Translations under genes and position numbers: made by a program
From: Axinella damicornis
Lineage: Eukaryota > Porifera > Demospongiae > Axinellida > Axinellidae
Assembly: GCA_963931865.1 (NCBI GenBank)
Contig: OZ007509.1
Span: 14,902,048 to 14,966,047 of the forward strand
DNA length: 64,000 bases
Direction of reading: 5' to 3'
In this document: in pieces, positions 26,128 through 41,100 of the stretch
Numbering within the stretch: position 1 is the stretch's first letter
How the letters are laid out: every line of letters begins with the position of its first letter
Notes under the pieces: generated by a model
Told to the model about the DNA's origin: nothing
Database searches by the model: none
What the model saw: the letters and a program-made list of their open reading frames with translations, nothing else

Positions 26128-29100
26128 ACACTTCCTTCCCTTTCTCTTCCATAGACATGCCAGCATTTGCCCCTCGTGGAGTTTCTCTTGATATTTCTGA
26201 TGAAATTGCAACAACTTGGAGACAGTGCAAACACCTGCTCATGCGCCTGTTTAGGATGGTGAGTGTTGTGTGTGTGTGTGTGCGAGTGTGTGTGAGTGTG
26301 TGGTTAGACAGATCACGTTTTTGAGAATGATTGCATAAATCGTTCTTGTTCTTTGGACTATAAGATTTGAAAGCACTCTGTAATGCACCTCCAAGAGGTC
26401 TCACAATGGGGAACACGTCAGTCTATCCTGAAATATGGGCCTGGGAACATACTAAACGTATGCATAGCTATATATACTGAGGTCTAGGAATCAGCCTAGA
26501 TAATGCTACACTCACTCAGACCCAATGGAATGAGCGGCCTGGGAACGAGGCTAACCCTCTCCTGGCCACACTGAGGTCTGGGAATGAGCGCAGTGATGCT
26601 ACACTCATTCCAGTGCCTCTCCTAGCCACACTGAGGTCTGGGAATTATAGCGCAGTGATGCTACACTCTTTCCCAGACCCTCTCCTAGCCATACTGAGGT
26701 CTGGGAATGAGCACAGTGATGCTACACTCATTCCAGTGCCTCTCCTAGCCACGCTGAGGTCTGGGAATGAGCGCAGTGATGCTACACTCATTCCAGTGCC
26801 TCTCCTAGCCACACTGAGGTCTGGGAATGAGCACAGTGATGCTACACTCATTCCAGTACCTCTCCTATATAGCCACATGGGGTTCTGGGAATTGTTCCCA
26901 GGATAAACTTGTCTGGATAGCCCCGAACATTTGCTTTGGGGGCTGAAATAGAATATCATGTGCTAGAACATAAGTGGCATCAGTGTAGGAGGAGCTCTAC
27001 ACGCAAGCATTGTGTTTGAATAGCGGTCAGTAATACCACGATGACTGGCGATGACTGGATTTGAGAAACTGTGAACCCGCCACAGAGAAGCATGTTTCCA
27101 GAGCCTCATTGAAAATGGGGTTATCACTTTCAATCATTGAATTATTCATTGTGTCCAGCCACACATGATCTAAGAAGCCCTGATATGCAATATCAAAGGA
27201 CCGATATGAAGGTGTGATGCAATTGAGTGCTTCATAGATGTTTGTACCTACTTACTGTGTTTTACCTTGTACAGCCATGGAAGGCTGGGTTTTTTCCTTC
27301 TATTCTGAGACCGGATTCAAGAACAATGCGTATTTCCTGCCCCACTGTACAACGCTTTTCATTTCTGGTTCTGATTGCCACCGTGTTACCTTCTTGGTGG
27401 TTTGCGTCGGTTGGTATAGTTTGATCTACTGAATAGCTAGCAATTTGAGCACTTTCACTTCCTCCTTAAGGGACTTGGTGGAGTGGTTGAAGCATTTGAT
27501 TGCTAATCGAAAGGTTATTGGCTCACCATGCTGTAGGAGATATCCTAGGGGTCCACTCAGCTCTATACCGTAAAGAATGAGCAGGTGTATTGAACGATTA
27601 GTTGGCTAATTGACTGAAATTCTTGTGTGGTGATAAGTTGCTGCACATGCACTATTCGTAACCTTGTGCTCATGTTGTTGCGACAGTATGGCTGAAAGCT
27701 CTCCTACCATTTTCATTTAGCACTCAATTTGTCAATTAGTTGTGTAACCTGTTAGACAATTAGTTGACTAGGGAAATTTCCTAGTCGTTCGAGCCCTCTG
27801 AAGGTGTTTTGTGCCTAGACCCAATTCGTTTCCGAGGGGATGTAAACCGTCACTCCTGGGGTACTGGTTATTGGAGCAAGGCTGGTGGCAACCTGGGAAC
27901 GAGGCTGGTGGTGGCAGCCTGAGAATGGGGCTGGTGGTGGCAGCCTGGGAACGAGGCTGGTGGTGGCAGCCTGGGAATGGGGCTGGTGGTGGCAGCCTGG
28001 GAACGAGGCTGGTGGTGGCAGCCTGTGAACGAGGCTGGTGGCAGCCTGGGAGCGAGGCTGGTGGTGGCAGCCTGGGAATGGGGCTGTTATTACCCCGCGC
28101 GCGCATGCGCGAAGCGGGGTTAAGCAATCAGTTTTGTCCGTCTGTCAGTCGTCTGTCTGTCAGTCGTCTGTCAGGCGAAAAAAATTGAAATTTTGCCACA
28201 TAGACCCTCATAAACCATTGAAAGGGAGTCAAACAATAGCAAATAGCAAAAAAACTGCTCTATGTGTACCTGACTGAAGTCAAGGCGCTCTGTTTCGCTG
28301 TATTTCGGCTATTTTATAACTATTCATAACATTGGCTCCACCTCTTCGTGACCTCCGAGTCCCATCAAGAACAGAACACGCAGTGCATTTGGAAACTTCA
28401 TGCTTCAAGATGACCGCTAGGAAACAGTATTTCTCACGACTTCACAGACATCATGGCTATTGTTTCGGCTGTTTTTTCCAGCTATTTCCTATTATTCGTA
28501 ACATTTGGCCCCACCTCTTCAGCTTCACAATATGCACGTTGTTGTATATACGGTAAGCGGTCACTCCCACACTTTGGATATGGTCATACACGAACACAGT
28601 ATACGCGATATAGCGATGCGCGAGATGTCACGTCGAGTCGTCGATTGTAGCTAGCTGCACTGTATCCTGTAGACATTCCGCGCGGGTACGTATGTGTTCT
28701 ATGAACACCTCTAGTTTATTTCTGTCATCCTGTTCAGTGCAAAGTACAGATCAACTCCAGGACAGATTGTTGTATTTCTGTGTCTGCTTTCAATATCCTA
28801 CCGAAAACAGGGACACACCAGCCTCCCACACGCATGATGACTTGACATTAGAATCTACACTGTGTGCAGTATTTGTGGGATACGTAGTACCACCCGTGTA
28901 GAGTAACCAAGAAATCAGAAATAGCAACTGAATGCTAGTATGAAGTTAGGTTGTGAGTTGAGCAAAGTTCTGGAGGCAAATACTGAATCACCTTAGGTTT
29001 CTAGTAACACGGGATGACATGACACCCTCCAAAGGATGCGGTGTAAACTATTTTGGGTGAAAAACACCTTCAAGAGTATGCCTAGAGCTGAGTAGACTCC

Positions 29101-32100
29101 TAAGTGAGAAAGATTTCCTATGGCATGGGATTGAACCAAAAGCCGTGCATTGAATGGTTTAACCACTCAACCACCAGTGACGCTTAGTACCTTCAATTTT
29201 CCAAAGTGCCCGTAGAGCTTCTGGACTCCAGCAGCACATTGGGCTGTGCAGTTTCCATGAAGCTCCACCCACAGGAAGTTCTTACTAATGTCACTAACAC
29301 TGTAGCTGTGGAAATCGACTACTTAGCTGATAGACTTGCATTGAGCAGTATTACGTATATAAGCTGACTGGTACATATAAATTCAATCCACCAAGCTTAG
29401 TGTTGTTACCATGGAAACCATAGTATGGGTAGTTGTAGCACAGAAGATAGCTGACCATATTTGGTTAAGGCAACATGTTACTAATGACTATGCAATAGCT
29501 TTAACACTAGTGCTAGAGGCTGAATGTGGCCCTCTGATTGGTTAAATATAGTGATGCACCGATAATCAGACCGATAATCGGTTATCGGTATCGGGCTGAT
29601 AATCACCTTCCTCGGATCTGTATCGGTATCGGCAAGATAACTCGGCCATATGCATATTGCATAACCACATGCTAGCATTGTCAGTGTAGTGATTGTTGGA
29701 TGATGAGTAGAGGGAACAAGTTGCTAATTTGGGAGTTATTTAGGATCCAAAGTTCACTGTTTGCAGTGCTTGTGGCCAAAAGATTTCATGAGGTGAGACA
29801 AACATGAGAACCGTATCGGTTCAGTTATCGGTATCAGCAGATATCTGTTGGGATTATCAGATCGGAATATCGGTGTATCACTTGTTAAATATTGTCTCTA
29901 TGTAGATCCGATAGGCATGGCAATGGGGTGTGTCTTGGGTGGAATTCTAAACTTTTGGAGATTACGGTTTAACTTCCTGGATTCTGAGAATTACACAACA
30001 TACTCATTCCTAGTAATTTAGAAACGGTAGTCAACCGCTTTAAGACATTTAAGGCATGCACATGCATGCCTTCTGCCATTGTTTAGCACCGAAAAATGTA
30101 TAACTGCACGCAGCTGGCCACTTACTCTTACGTAACAATCTTTGTGATTTGTTTTGTCTCTGCACGTCGTCTACCTACGCATACACCTATGTACCATGAC
30201 GGTAATAAAGTATTAACAGTGCTTGGTTTGTTTGTGCAAGAGATTGTTTACTTTATAGCTAGCCTGGGAATAGATCATTATGGTATGTATGGCTCCTTGC
30301 GCTTAACTGGCCTGATGGGTAATGATTGCTCAATTATGTGAGTTAGCGATGGTCCTTTACGGTTGCTATTGGCATTAGAAGATCAATTAAGGTTGCAAAT
30401 ACTAGCCAAAATGCGTGCAGATCACAGCGAGTTTCCAAGCTCCACCAAACCTCAGAGCAGGTAGGTTTGAATTGAGTGGTAATGGCTTCAGCTGTGACCA
30501 ATCACGGGAACATGTGTCAAAAACCACAGCTGCTGTTAATCACTTATCGGTAAGAATGGGGCACACTATTCATCCTTTGTTTACTTGTTCCCCTTGGTTG
30601 CCATAGAGATGAAAGTTTGGGTGTGGCTTTTTGTGCATACCGTCTCCTGCTTGGGGAGAAAGTGGTTTCTTCACAGTATAAGACAATGGCTAAAGATCTT
30701 TTAAGTGGGTGGTATAGATCTATGTACCTGGGAATATTTTGCTTCCATATATGGTCATGTCTGGCTTGAAAATGTCTTCTCCTTGAAAAGCCATTACTGC
30801 TCTTTAGCTCCTCACAGCTGGTAACCTGACCTCAAGTGGCAGGCTGTACCGTTTTTTTGAATCCTTAGCCTTTGTTCCATTCAGTCTCAGCTGATGCCAG
30901 ACAGTTCAAATTCAAAATTCAAATTCATTGAAGCCTGCACCCAGTCTTCACTTTGAAGTCAGGATTGCTCAAGTGGTCTTTTCACAGCTCTTAGAAAAAG
31001 GTTGGACTAGGAGGAAATCAGCTGCCTTCCTCTCTTGTCCATCCACTTTGATGTCAAAATTTGACAAGTGGTCTTTATTCACTGCTCTTATGGGAAGGCT
31101 GGACTTTGTGGAAGGAAGGCCACTCTCTTGTTGGCTGCCCACTTTGATGTCAAAATTGTCCAAGTGGCAATTAGTCACTGGCTCCCAGAGGGAGGTTGGA
31201 CTTAGAATAATTCCACTTTGAAGTTTGAACAATGACCGAATCCTTCAGGCAAGCAAACTTAAGGTTTCTATGTAGCAGTTGACATTGTTGCTTCCTACCT
31301 TGCCTGGATCAAAGGCACTTCCTAATCATTTCTTGGTGCTGTCAGCTGTGGGATAGTGGTGTTGATTGGATTTAGAGTGTTGCTTTGGTGGAACTGTGTG
31401 TTTGGGCTGGTACCTTCTTATCTGGTATTGTGACCAAAATTTGCTGTTGTTCCCTCCCAGTGCCTTTCTGCCTGCATTGTTGAAGTGTCTGTATTTGCTT
31501 TGTGGGCAGCAGATACCTAGAGATATCAGGTAATCCTTCACCCCTAGGCCTGTTGCTAAGGAAACTTGAGATGAGCTAATTGCTATCAAATTGGTTTACA
31601 ATTAATGTACAAACTATTGACCCAAGTTTTCATTACACATGTAAATTGTTGTCACGCCGATGCCGTGAAGCATATGCACTGAAGATAAAGCACATTCCTG
31701 TTATGATATCTTAAGTAGACACGTGTGGTTGTTTTGCAAATAGACCCTTCCCACTAAAAATGCACGTTATCATTTTTGTTACTATGGCAATGTATCCCTT
31801 GGCAACCAGGTACAGACATTTTAGTAATTCAGGGGTTGAGTGACTGAATTTTATTCCCTGGCTTCTGTGGGAATATCGTCAACTTGACAACTTTGAGCCT
31901 CTGTGTGTGGCAATCAGTACCTCCACAGACTCAGAAACGTCAGTCAGAGTGCAACTTTGGGTACACTTTGATCCTTTTATGATATACCAGTTCTAGGAAA
32001 AGGGTGTGTAGAATCTAGATGCAGTGTGTGTGTTTAGACTACTCATCAGTCAAACTATGAATGTGGGATCTCTCCATGTACGTATATACATAGCAGTGCA

Positions 32101-35100
32101 TGGAAGATATGTAGCTATTATCCTTGTTACTGAATAGGCCTTGGCAAATTATGCTCATAGATTGTCCAATGCTCTGAATAAAATTGTTGATTACAAGTAG
32201 CTTCGCTCAGTTACTTCCTCCTTGTTCGCCTACGTGAGTAATCCGGCGCCGGACAGCTCCCTTTGCAGAGCTGCTGCTCCTAGATTGCGTCCGCTTCAGC
32301 TGCTGCTCCCCAATTGCGTCTGCTGCAGCTGCTACTCTCCGATTACATCGATCCGCTTCAACTGCTGCTCCGCAATTGCGTCTGCTTCAGCTTCTGCTCG
32401 CCACTTGCATCCGCTTCAGCTGTTGCTCCCCGATTGTGTCTGCTTCAACTGCTCCCCGATTGCGTCCACTTTTGTCTGCTGCTCCCCGCATCCGCTTCGA
32501 CTGCTTGTAGACCCAGCTGTTCTGGAAGATTCTACAATGCTCTTGAACCTTCTTCACGGAGTTCGAGGTTCGGTAGTACGAAGGTCATGCATCACTAGTA
32601 TAATCTAGTCCTGCCCTACAAACATCCCACTTCTGTCACACGCGCGCACACAACACACACACACGTTAAAATCTTAATATTATAGTATGCTGGCTTATAA
32701 TATTATTTATGAGCATGTGGTGGCCTTGCGGCTTCTTTTAGCTGAACTCACATTAGCATAATTATCTGTATTATGAAGTAAAGGCCTACATGTAGGTGTG
32801 TCCCTATTGTCATAGAGTCTCCATGTTGTGTAGTAGTAGTATAATTATGTTCTGAATACATTTAACAACATACCAAGATGTAGCGTATTTGCATAATTAC
32901 CGTGGACTCTGCAAAGGAGACTATGTTGGTTTGAAGTCATTCTGATGAGTGCTTACAATCACCAAATGCTCCGATTAACATCCTACAAATGAGATGGTTG
33001 AAATATTTCTTTGCTATTGCAGTCTTCCTCCATGACCCACCTACATTTCTCACACTTTCCACATTTCTAGTTTGTCAAGTAGAATCTGCACTCCAGGCAG
33101 TGCAACTGGTATGGAAAACACACTTTCCAGAGTGATTGATGCCTGAGGTCTTAGAGTGGTGCGGCACTGCTCTAACCTTGTACATACCTTTTCTTTTGAT
33201 GTGGTCTACAATATTATAATAGATTCAAACCACAAATGTGGTTTGATCTCTGACCCCTGCCATGTGCAGGTAAAACACTGGGGTGACACTTACAACTAGC
33301 CTCATCCCTTCTGGCAGCTACGTAGCTTACCACTCGCGCACGTGTCATAATGCCAATGAAAGTCAATTGCAGTGGCCAATGGAAAGACAAAAATGCTCAC
33401 AGCTACACCTCCTAGGTTAAATTCAGGTACAAAAGCGATGATGATCACGATGGTGTAATCAGACTCTGTGCGCCTTTCCTCAGTACTGTGAGGTTAGGTT
33501 TGATTCATGCACAACATCTTTTACCCTCCCAGGAGTAACGTTTATTTACGCAGCACATCTTACCCCTGCCAGGAATGTAGCATTAATTTACGCAGCACAT
33601 CTTTTCCCCTGCCAGGAGTGTATAGTACTGAAAGCACTGTCAGAAAGTAGCACAGAGTGTGTTTGTCTGGGTCAACTCCGTGCCTAATGCTGCTTCCATC
33701 CCTCACTTCTTTACTGTGTCTAATAAACAAGCAACTGTTAGCCTGCACGTGGACACCTGGTGTGGAATAGATTATGTATTTTGTAACCACAAGTTATCCA
33801 AACCTGGTGAACACAAATTGACTTGACTCGGACCGCAAGACTTTGGGTGTGGGGGGTTGATAAACCAGTGGAACTCTCGGATGCCCATTCAGTGAGCAAA
33901 CACACTATTGTGTGGCAAATTCAGCTCTAATTGTGAGATCAACAGGTGAATGCTTTGCAAATCTGATCGTGACATCACCGAGCATTGCCCCTGAAACCGA
34001 ATGGCATCCCAGTACCCCCCACAGCCAGTCTTGCCTAATCCGGAGGTTGTTATTAGCACCCTCTTCAGACCCTGTATACTTGATCATCCAACACTCTAAT
34101 CTAACTTGGAAACACCCTCTCTCTATGCTCCCATATTAATGATTGTCTAGTGCACAGTACTTGCCAAATGCTGGACATAACTTAGTTACAAGAAGCTCGA
34201 CCAAAAAGTGGGAAATGCCCATTTTAGCAGCAGCCATTGACTCAAATGGTAATGCCATTATAAGTTTAGCACTGAAAAAGGCAGGTGGGTGTGGAGAGTG
34301 ATGGTGGCTACAGCAATGGGATCCAGTGTGGGTGCAAGGGGCTTGATGACCCCCTGACCTCCTTGGCTCTAAATGGCTGCAGTAGGCGTACATTTGGCAT
34401 CCTGGAATGTGAACCCCCCAGTGTGGTTGCCTAACTTACTTTTCACTTCTGCATCAGCAACCATAGTTAAATCTTGGGCCAACCCAAGTCAGCAACCAGG
34501 CTTCATTTTACCCCAGCCTGGCCTGACACCACCTACTGCATACTTACAGTGCAAAGAACAGTGGGCAGTGTACCAAACCAAAGTGGAATGGAGCCCGTGA
34601 AGCCACAGACTCTAGTTATGGTACCAGTGTCTGGGATTTATGGCAGTAATCTAACTGAATCCGAGGGAGATAGCCAATATCAAGACCTTTTTAGGGCACA
34701 GAATTTAAACCTGGAAACCCTTTACTGAGTATAGAATATACAAGGTCCATGAGGGGGATAGGTGCTGATATATCCTCCGTTTATAGTTTGATTGAGGCGC
34801 CGTCGGCTGATGGTAAACTGGAAGATATCCTCTGAGTGAGCATGATACGTATATCCGGCTATACCATGTCTATGTACATAATTGGCCAGCTGGTTTTACT
34901 TCCTTGGCAACAGCTGTAGAATGCTTGTGCAAGTCCAGCAGGCCCAACAACGTAGCTTTACAACCCAGTATATCAATTGTAGGTGGAACACACAATTGGC
35001 TCCATTTAGTCGTGTGATTGGCTAGTACGCTCTTTTAGTCATGATGTGGTATGTCTTAAATATTATACCCATTTAGTAGCTTTCAAGCACCATCTGATTG

Positions 35101-38100
35101 GTCATGTGACTTAGCATTAGCACGATAGTTAGGGCATGGTTAGGTAATGTTAAAGCCAATCGTTTTGAAGGTACGTACGTACCTTCATACGTAGCTATGT
35201 GCATTCTATAGGATAAATCCCCTTTGTGACCTTCATGTGTATTCTCACGTAATCTCTAGCTCTAAGTTATAATGCATGCAATTATCCAACCCCTATTACT
35301 AACAAGCCCTCAATTCGGCACCATTCCTTGTTTCAAAGCCTGGGACCACATTCCTTATGTCCTACTGTCAACTTGTAAGGATATGATTATGACAGTCTAT
35401 CCTGTTTGATTAACTGACTGATTGAAAATTACTTGACAAAGGAACGGATGGATGTCGGTAACTTTGCTCTTCCTACTTTTGCATCTTTCATATTAGTCCA
35501 TAAGAAATCACCTTTATTGAATACTGCGGGTGGAATTCTTCGCTGAAGGAGATGCTATTCATGTTTATAACCTGACCTTTCCCTGTCATTGCAACCACAA
35601 ATGTGATCAGGTGCTAAAGATGACATCACTTTAAAATAAAGCTTCGTGGTAGAAGATTTGACATTGATGGAATAGCTTAATATTTCACAGAAGCTGTTAC
35701 AGTGGACATACTTTCAGTTGCATTCTTAAGGTGATGTCATTTGTATTGTCTCTGGACACAGCGCTCAATGCAGGTGTAGCTTGCAGATATAAGTGTGAAG
35801 TTCAGTGCTTCACTCCAAGAAATTTGGTTTAAATCTATTTTTAACAGTCCATCAGGAACTGAAAGAATAACACTATGAAGCTGTATGCATACCTGCCAGT
35901 GGATGTGGAAGTTACACTCCCTTTGTATTCCTGTGAAGGAAGTTGATTATGCAGATTTTTTCACGCATACGTAAATTTGTAATGAAGCCACAAGTGGAGG
36001 GATATAACATAATTAGTAGCCATTTTCCCTGTCCCCCTTAGCTGACTAGTGAGCTCCCAACATCTATAATAGAGAAGCCTGTTGCTATGACAATGGTTAC
36101 AATATATTTGCCCTCCTTAGCTGTCTAGTGAGCTCTTAAAATGTATATAGAACCCTGTTGCTATGGCAATGACTGCTATAATTTTGCCCTTTGTCCCAGT
36201 TGTATATCACAACCCTTTGTGGTGTTTGGGGGTCATATGTCCCTCAAAGTGTGCTTCAAGGTGGACCCAAGCAACCCAAATCCCTCCCTTCCATCCCATT
36301 CACCCCCAATGGGGGACCCTTTTGTAGCTTCCCCAGCTGGAAGCACCAAGAGTGAAGTCTGGACAGGCCACTGGAACCTCCCACCCTGTCTGCTGGATGA
36401 ATATTCATAGCTGTGGGGAGGACAGCTGCACCATCCAGAATATAACAACTCTGCTATATACTTGGCAGCTTTTTAGCAGCTACTTCATGGCCTGTCTTGA
36501 GTCCAACCTTGGCTCCTTTTCAATCCATTAAGCAGTACTGATACAATAATATATCTGGAGCAAGCTATTACACTCCTGATAGCGAATTAATTGATACCTC
36601 TAGCACTCAGGGAAGGAGCACGAAGATTCTGACCACACCGTCATGGTTTACTGACTAAACCATGTAATAATTGTTCAGAGACTTGCACAGTTTGAGCGTT
36701 ACAGTGTTTCAGTGCAGCTACCATCGCTTCCTGAGGGAAGAAAAAAACACCTGTTGTCGTCAAGCTTAAGGATCCCATCTAACAACACTATTTCAGCTTG
36801 AGCCCTGCACTATATGCTACTGCAGACCTCAAACCAGCACTGCCCTATATCAGTTCCAGTATTCTTTCGCATGTCCTCGTCAGTACGTACCTCCTCTGGA
36901 AACAGCTCCGGTCAGGATATGTGTACTGTTTTTCAACTTTTACACTAACTTCACTGAGGGATGATTGTATGTATACTACTCGCCCCATGTCAAGGAGATC
37001 ACTCCCATGGACTCTAGCCCCTAGTGACTTACTGTAACATAAGATGGCCCAAGGAGATGTGAAATGGAAGAGATGAAAGCATTCCTTGGCCAAATATTTG
37101 CTAAACATGATGGGAAAAGGTCTCGAGGTCAATTGGAAAACCTTATATCTGCTGCAGTCTGCTGCAGCTCAGTACATACCATAGCACCAGCTTTGTGGTT
37201 TTTCGTAATTAGTGTTGATATTGTCAGGCATCCAGCCAGTAATTCTATATGAGCTGAATGTTGTCATATCACTTTACAACACAACCTTGCAACTGGTTGT
37301 TTCTCACACATGTACTTGAGAGTACGAATTCTGTCACTAGTTAATTAGTTTGTTATTGTGATTGTCCGGGGGGCGAGGTTGACCCACTGAGGTGGACGGG
37401 CGAAGTGAATATATGGAATGATGACGTACATTCGTTACCAGCATTACTCAGCAGGCCGTTGAACACACTAGAGTGGGGGTTGAGTACAGTACGTGTCTAA
37501 ATAAGTTTTTTTGGAAAGTGTGTTTGCAGGGCAGCTTCACCCAAAGCTAAAAGCTTCTTCAGAGCGTTGGAAGGTGTCTTCAGAGAATCAGAAGATTTCT
37601 TCAGAGAACCGGGATGTTAGTAGAAGATTTCATTTGGCTTTCCAATTGTGGACAACAGTTGCTTGAAACCCAACCCTAACTGCATCAACGTGCATCGTAC
37701 TATCGCATTTCTCGTTGTTGTGAGCTCAGAATCAGATATCTTTCACCTTTGTCATGCACCATCCCAAATTCCCCCCATATTCTTTGGCAGGCTGCGGGCG
37801 CATGAAACGCAATACCCTGAATGGGCAGCGGTGGCAATTAGTATCACCTAGCTATCACAAGTGGAAACCCCACTTCAGGGAGAGCAATGCCACAATTAAC
37901 CCACACATAAGTATGTGACATCAAGCACTCCCAATGAAAGTTGAAATGATCAATGGCGGCCAATGGGAAGACAGAAGCATTCACAACTCCACCAACAGAG
38001 TGAGTTTCTGCGGGAAAAAATTATATGGAAGTGTGTTCACAACAGCAATCACAACGGAAATCTTTGCAACAGGTTCCTACCATGGAATACAGTTGATTGG

Positions 38101-41100
38101 TCAAGCAAAGCATGTTTTATAAGTATGGAGGTGACAATATCAATAGTCAGGGCTACTGGTCAGGTGATATTAGTCATGCACCAATAGGGATAACTATATT
38201 GCATAACAAATGGCTGTGCTGCCCATTATCCATGTATAGAGCTAGAGAGAGAGGGGGGGGGGGGGGGGACACATCCCTCCTGTGTGTATTTGGTCAGATG
38301 AAAGCGGCCGTGGTGAAAACCCGGACCGGACCGGACTGGACCGACCGGAAGTAGTAATTAGTGTCTCCACGTGTAGAGAAAATGGATCGTGAAGTAGCCA
38401 TTGCGAGTAGCCATTGCGGCATTGCCTCGTGCAGGGAAGTCAGAGAACAGTTTAGTCTCGCGAGTTGGCTGATTTGCACAGTGTTTTGAAGCCATGAAGC
38501 GTTAGCGAGGTAGCCCCGCAGGTCCAAGTCTGCTGGTATGGTAGCGACAACCCCGAATTCGAGGACGACTTGAAGGAGGCAACCAGGCATTTGTTGGCGT
38601 TTCACATTGCTATAGGTAAGTCAGAGAGCTGGGCCAAGCGAGTGTGAGTAATCTAACTACAAAAGCATCGAGTACTAGTTATTCCACTGTCCGTGAGACT
38701 CGCGATCGCCCCTTCATGCTAGCTATAAGCTTGACATAAACGCAACGCTAACTACAAACGCAGTAGCAATACAGACAGTACCTTTGCTGAAGCTCTTCGG
38801 GTCCCACGAAACTCCTCCAGCAATTGTCTGCAAGTGCTACGTGTAATAGTTGACAAAACATCGAGTCGTTTAGCTAGCGCTAAGTCGCTCTACATTAATT
38901 ATTGCTATTTCACTTCCGGTCGGTCCGGTGCGGTCCGGTCTGGGTTTTCACGATGAAAGCACCTTTACTTCCATACGAAACCGTGCCTCCTAATAAGCTG
39001 GTTGTGACACATGCGGAGGCTACTACACTGCTGCTGCAGGCTGTACACTGCCCATGCCTATTTTCTGATAGGCTACATGTGATCTCAGGACATCTTCCTG
39101 TGTGTGTTTGGTCTGCTGAAAACTTAAGTGCTTCCTGTTCTGGAGTCTTGCAGGAGCCATACCAGCTCATGCTCAAAGTGCTTGGTTTCTATAGGGATGA
39201 CCTTGGCTGTGGTGTTCACCTCCCCCTGTGTAGGCCCTAATAAGGTGTGTGTAACCACCAAGCCAACCATGTTAACCACAGTGGGCGAATAACCTCATTA
39301 TCCAGACCATGTGCCTAGGTAGCCATCCAGAGGCTTATCTTCAGCCTTGGGAAAGCAACCTTATGGGTGAATGCTGTGGGAGAGACTCATAATAGTGAAC
39401 TGGAGCTTCCTGGTATGACATGACTCTCAACCAATCAGATTTATCATTTAGCATATTCTTGTTAGTATTGGGCTCAGTTAGCCGATCAATTTGACCCTTG
39501 AGTGTCAGTTCAATAGCCTCGTACCTAGGCCTTCTCAGCTCAGCATATGTTCCTTAGCGCGGGGGAAGGCCTAGCTGGTAAAACTCGTCAACATACCTGT
39601 ACGGTGGGTGGACATGTGAAGGAGTGGCTTCAGACTTGTGCGCAGCTATTGGATAGCTTTCTGAATCAGACAAACGTCACTAAGACTGTCTGATGTTGAC
39701 CTGAATCGCACCATGGTCTATGGTTGCGATCAGTAGCACTCTGGCTATAATCGGTTTTTCATACGTCTGCCCAATGTTCAGATACTGTAAACTAGCAGTC
39801 GTTCAGGTACGTCACTGCATTGATAAATTTTCCCCCCACATTAGCACTGCAAGTGACAAACGCTAGGGTGAGAAGGCGTGGCTACGAGGCTGTCAGTTCA
39901 AGGCCTAGGGTTTAATTGGGAGGCAAAACGTGCAAGATCAGGTTAGGATTTGATCCTTGCTACTTGTTGGCCGGTTCTTACCCCTACGTCACTGGCAGAA
40001 GTGTGAACAGGATATAATCCTGCAACTTTGGATGGAGACATCGCAAATCTTGAGACGTGTTGTGACTGACAGCAGTTGAGCAAGAGGATGTTTCATACAT
40101 ACTGAGGAAGTTGCAAGTCCAGGGTCCTCCCTCAGCCTGTGGTATTTGTCCTGGGTAGAGTATGATGCAATCGACAGAGGATGTTGGGAACCGAAGATGA
40201 TGAAGATGGAATGGACTGCATAATTTATCCTCTGGTCCGACGTGCGTAGTGTGAGAAAATCTATTCAATACGTACATGCAAAATCTAGCTCAGTATCCAG
40301 CTCACATCTGAGCATCTCAGCTGGTCCCATACAAATGAAGTTGCCTGAAGATGGTAATGTTATGGTTTTGGAATATTTCTTATTGTTACCATAGCGATGG
40401 ATATTGAACTTAAAAATTCTATTGGAGTTTTGTACCATGTGGGAATCACAGTAGGAGCACTCAGCATGTGAAAGTACACATAATATGGTGGACTGTTCAT
40501 TTCCTGAAATTCCCCTTGCAGCTGCCTGAGAGTAGCTATGTAAACACTACGTTAGCGTTTAAGAATGTATGGAGTAATTGGGCTGTGACGGGTTGGGTTG
40601 GAACTAAATTTATATTCTGGTGGGCATTTGGGTTTATATAGCAAGTGTGTTGTGGGTCGCAAATAAGTGCAGCAGGTCTGAGAAGGAATGCTTTATCTCT
40701 ACGGTTTCCATGGCAATTTGCTGAGAAGGAGAGGTTTGCATTAGAGTACCTGAAAATTCATGAGTCTGTATTACAAGTACCAGAGCTTGTGACCTGGGGT
40801 GACCTGTTGTTGCCCTATGGAGTGAGTAATGTAGTTTTGTATGATCATCCCCCCCCCCCCCCCCCCCCCCGTAAGGCATGCACAGGTATCTACATACGTA
40901 CATGTTTTGTTGGATCTTCAATTCTCCATTGTTTATTCTTAAGTGCCCCCCAAACACACATACAAATCTCCTTAAAGCACTGTTACTGTATTACCTATGC
41001 ATACATTCTCAGTGGGGGTTCGGTGTCGTCCATACTGAGGGGGAACCAGACAGCTTCTCTTGTTCCATCATCGTATTGGTTTCACTGGGACGGAATATTA

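Larger units (their letters stand above)
26259..40725 (+). other. IQGAP intron, 14.5 kb
   Basis: The largest intron seen. It has minisatellites at its start, a Helitron-like copy, two tRNA-derived SINEs, a hAT-like MITE, tandem repeats at 30.9 and 32.2 kb, two copies of a dispersed repeat, a duplicated 105-bp segment near 36010-36180 and a 646-bp TIR element. I see no nested gene; open frames here are short and do not look coding. Confidence 0.6.

Noticed and set aside
30928..31589. Two facing open frames of about 90 codons
   Set aside because: The left one follows a 100-bp tandem repeat, and the right one has no motif or splice context.
35169..35188. Perfect 20-bp palindrome gaaggtacgtacgtaccttc
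   Set aside because: Too short and isolated to assign to an element; probably local chance around acgt repeats, which are common here.
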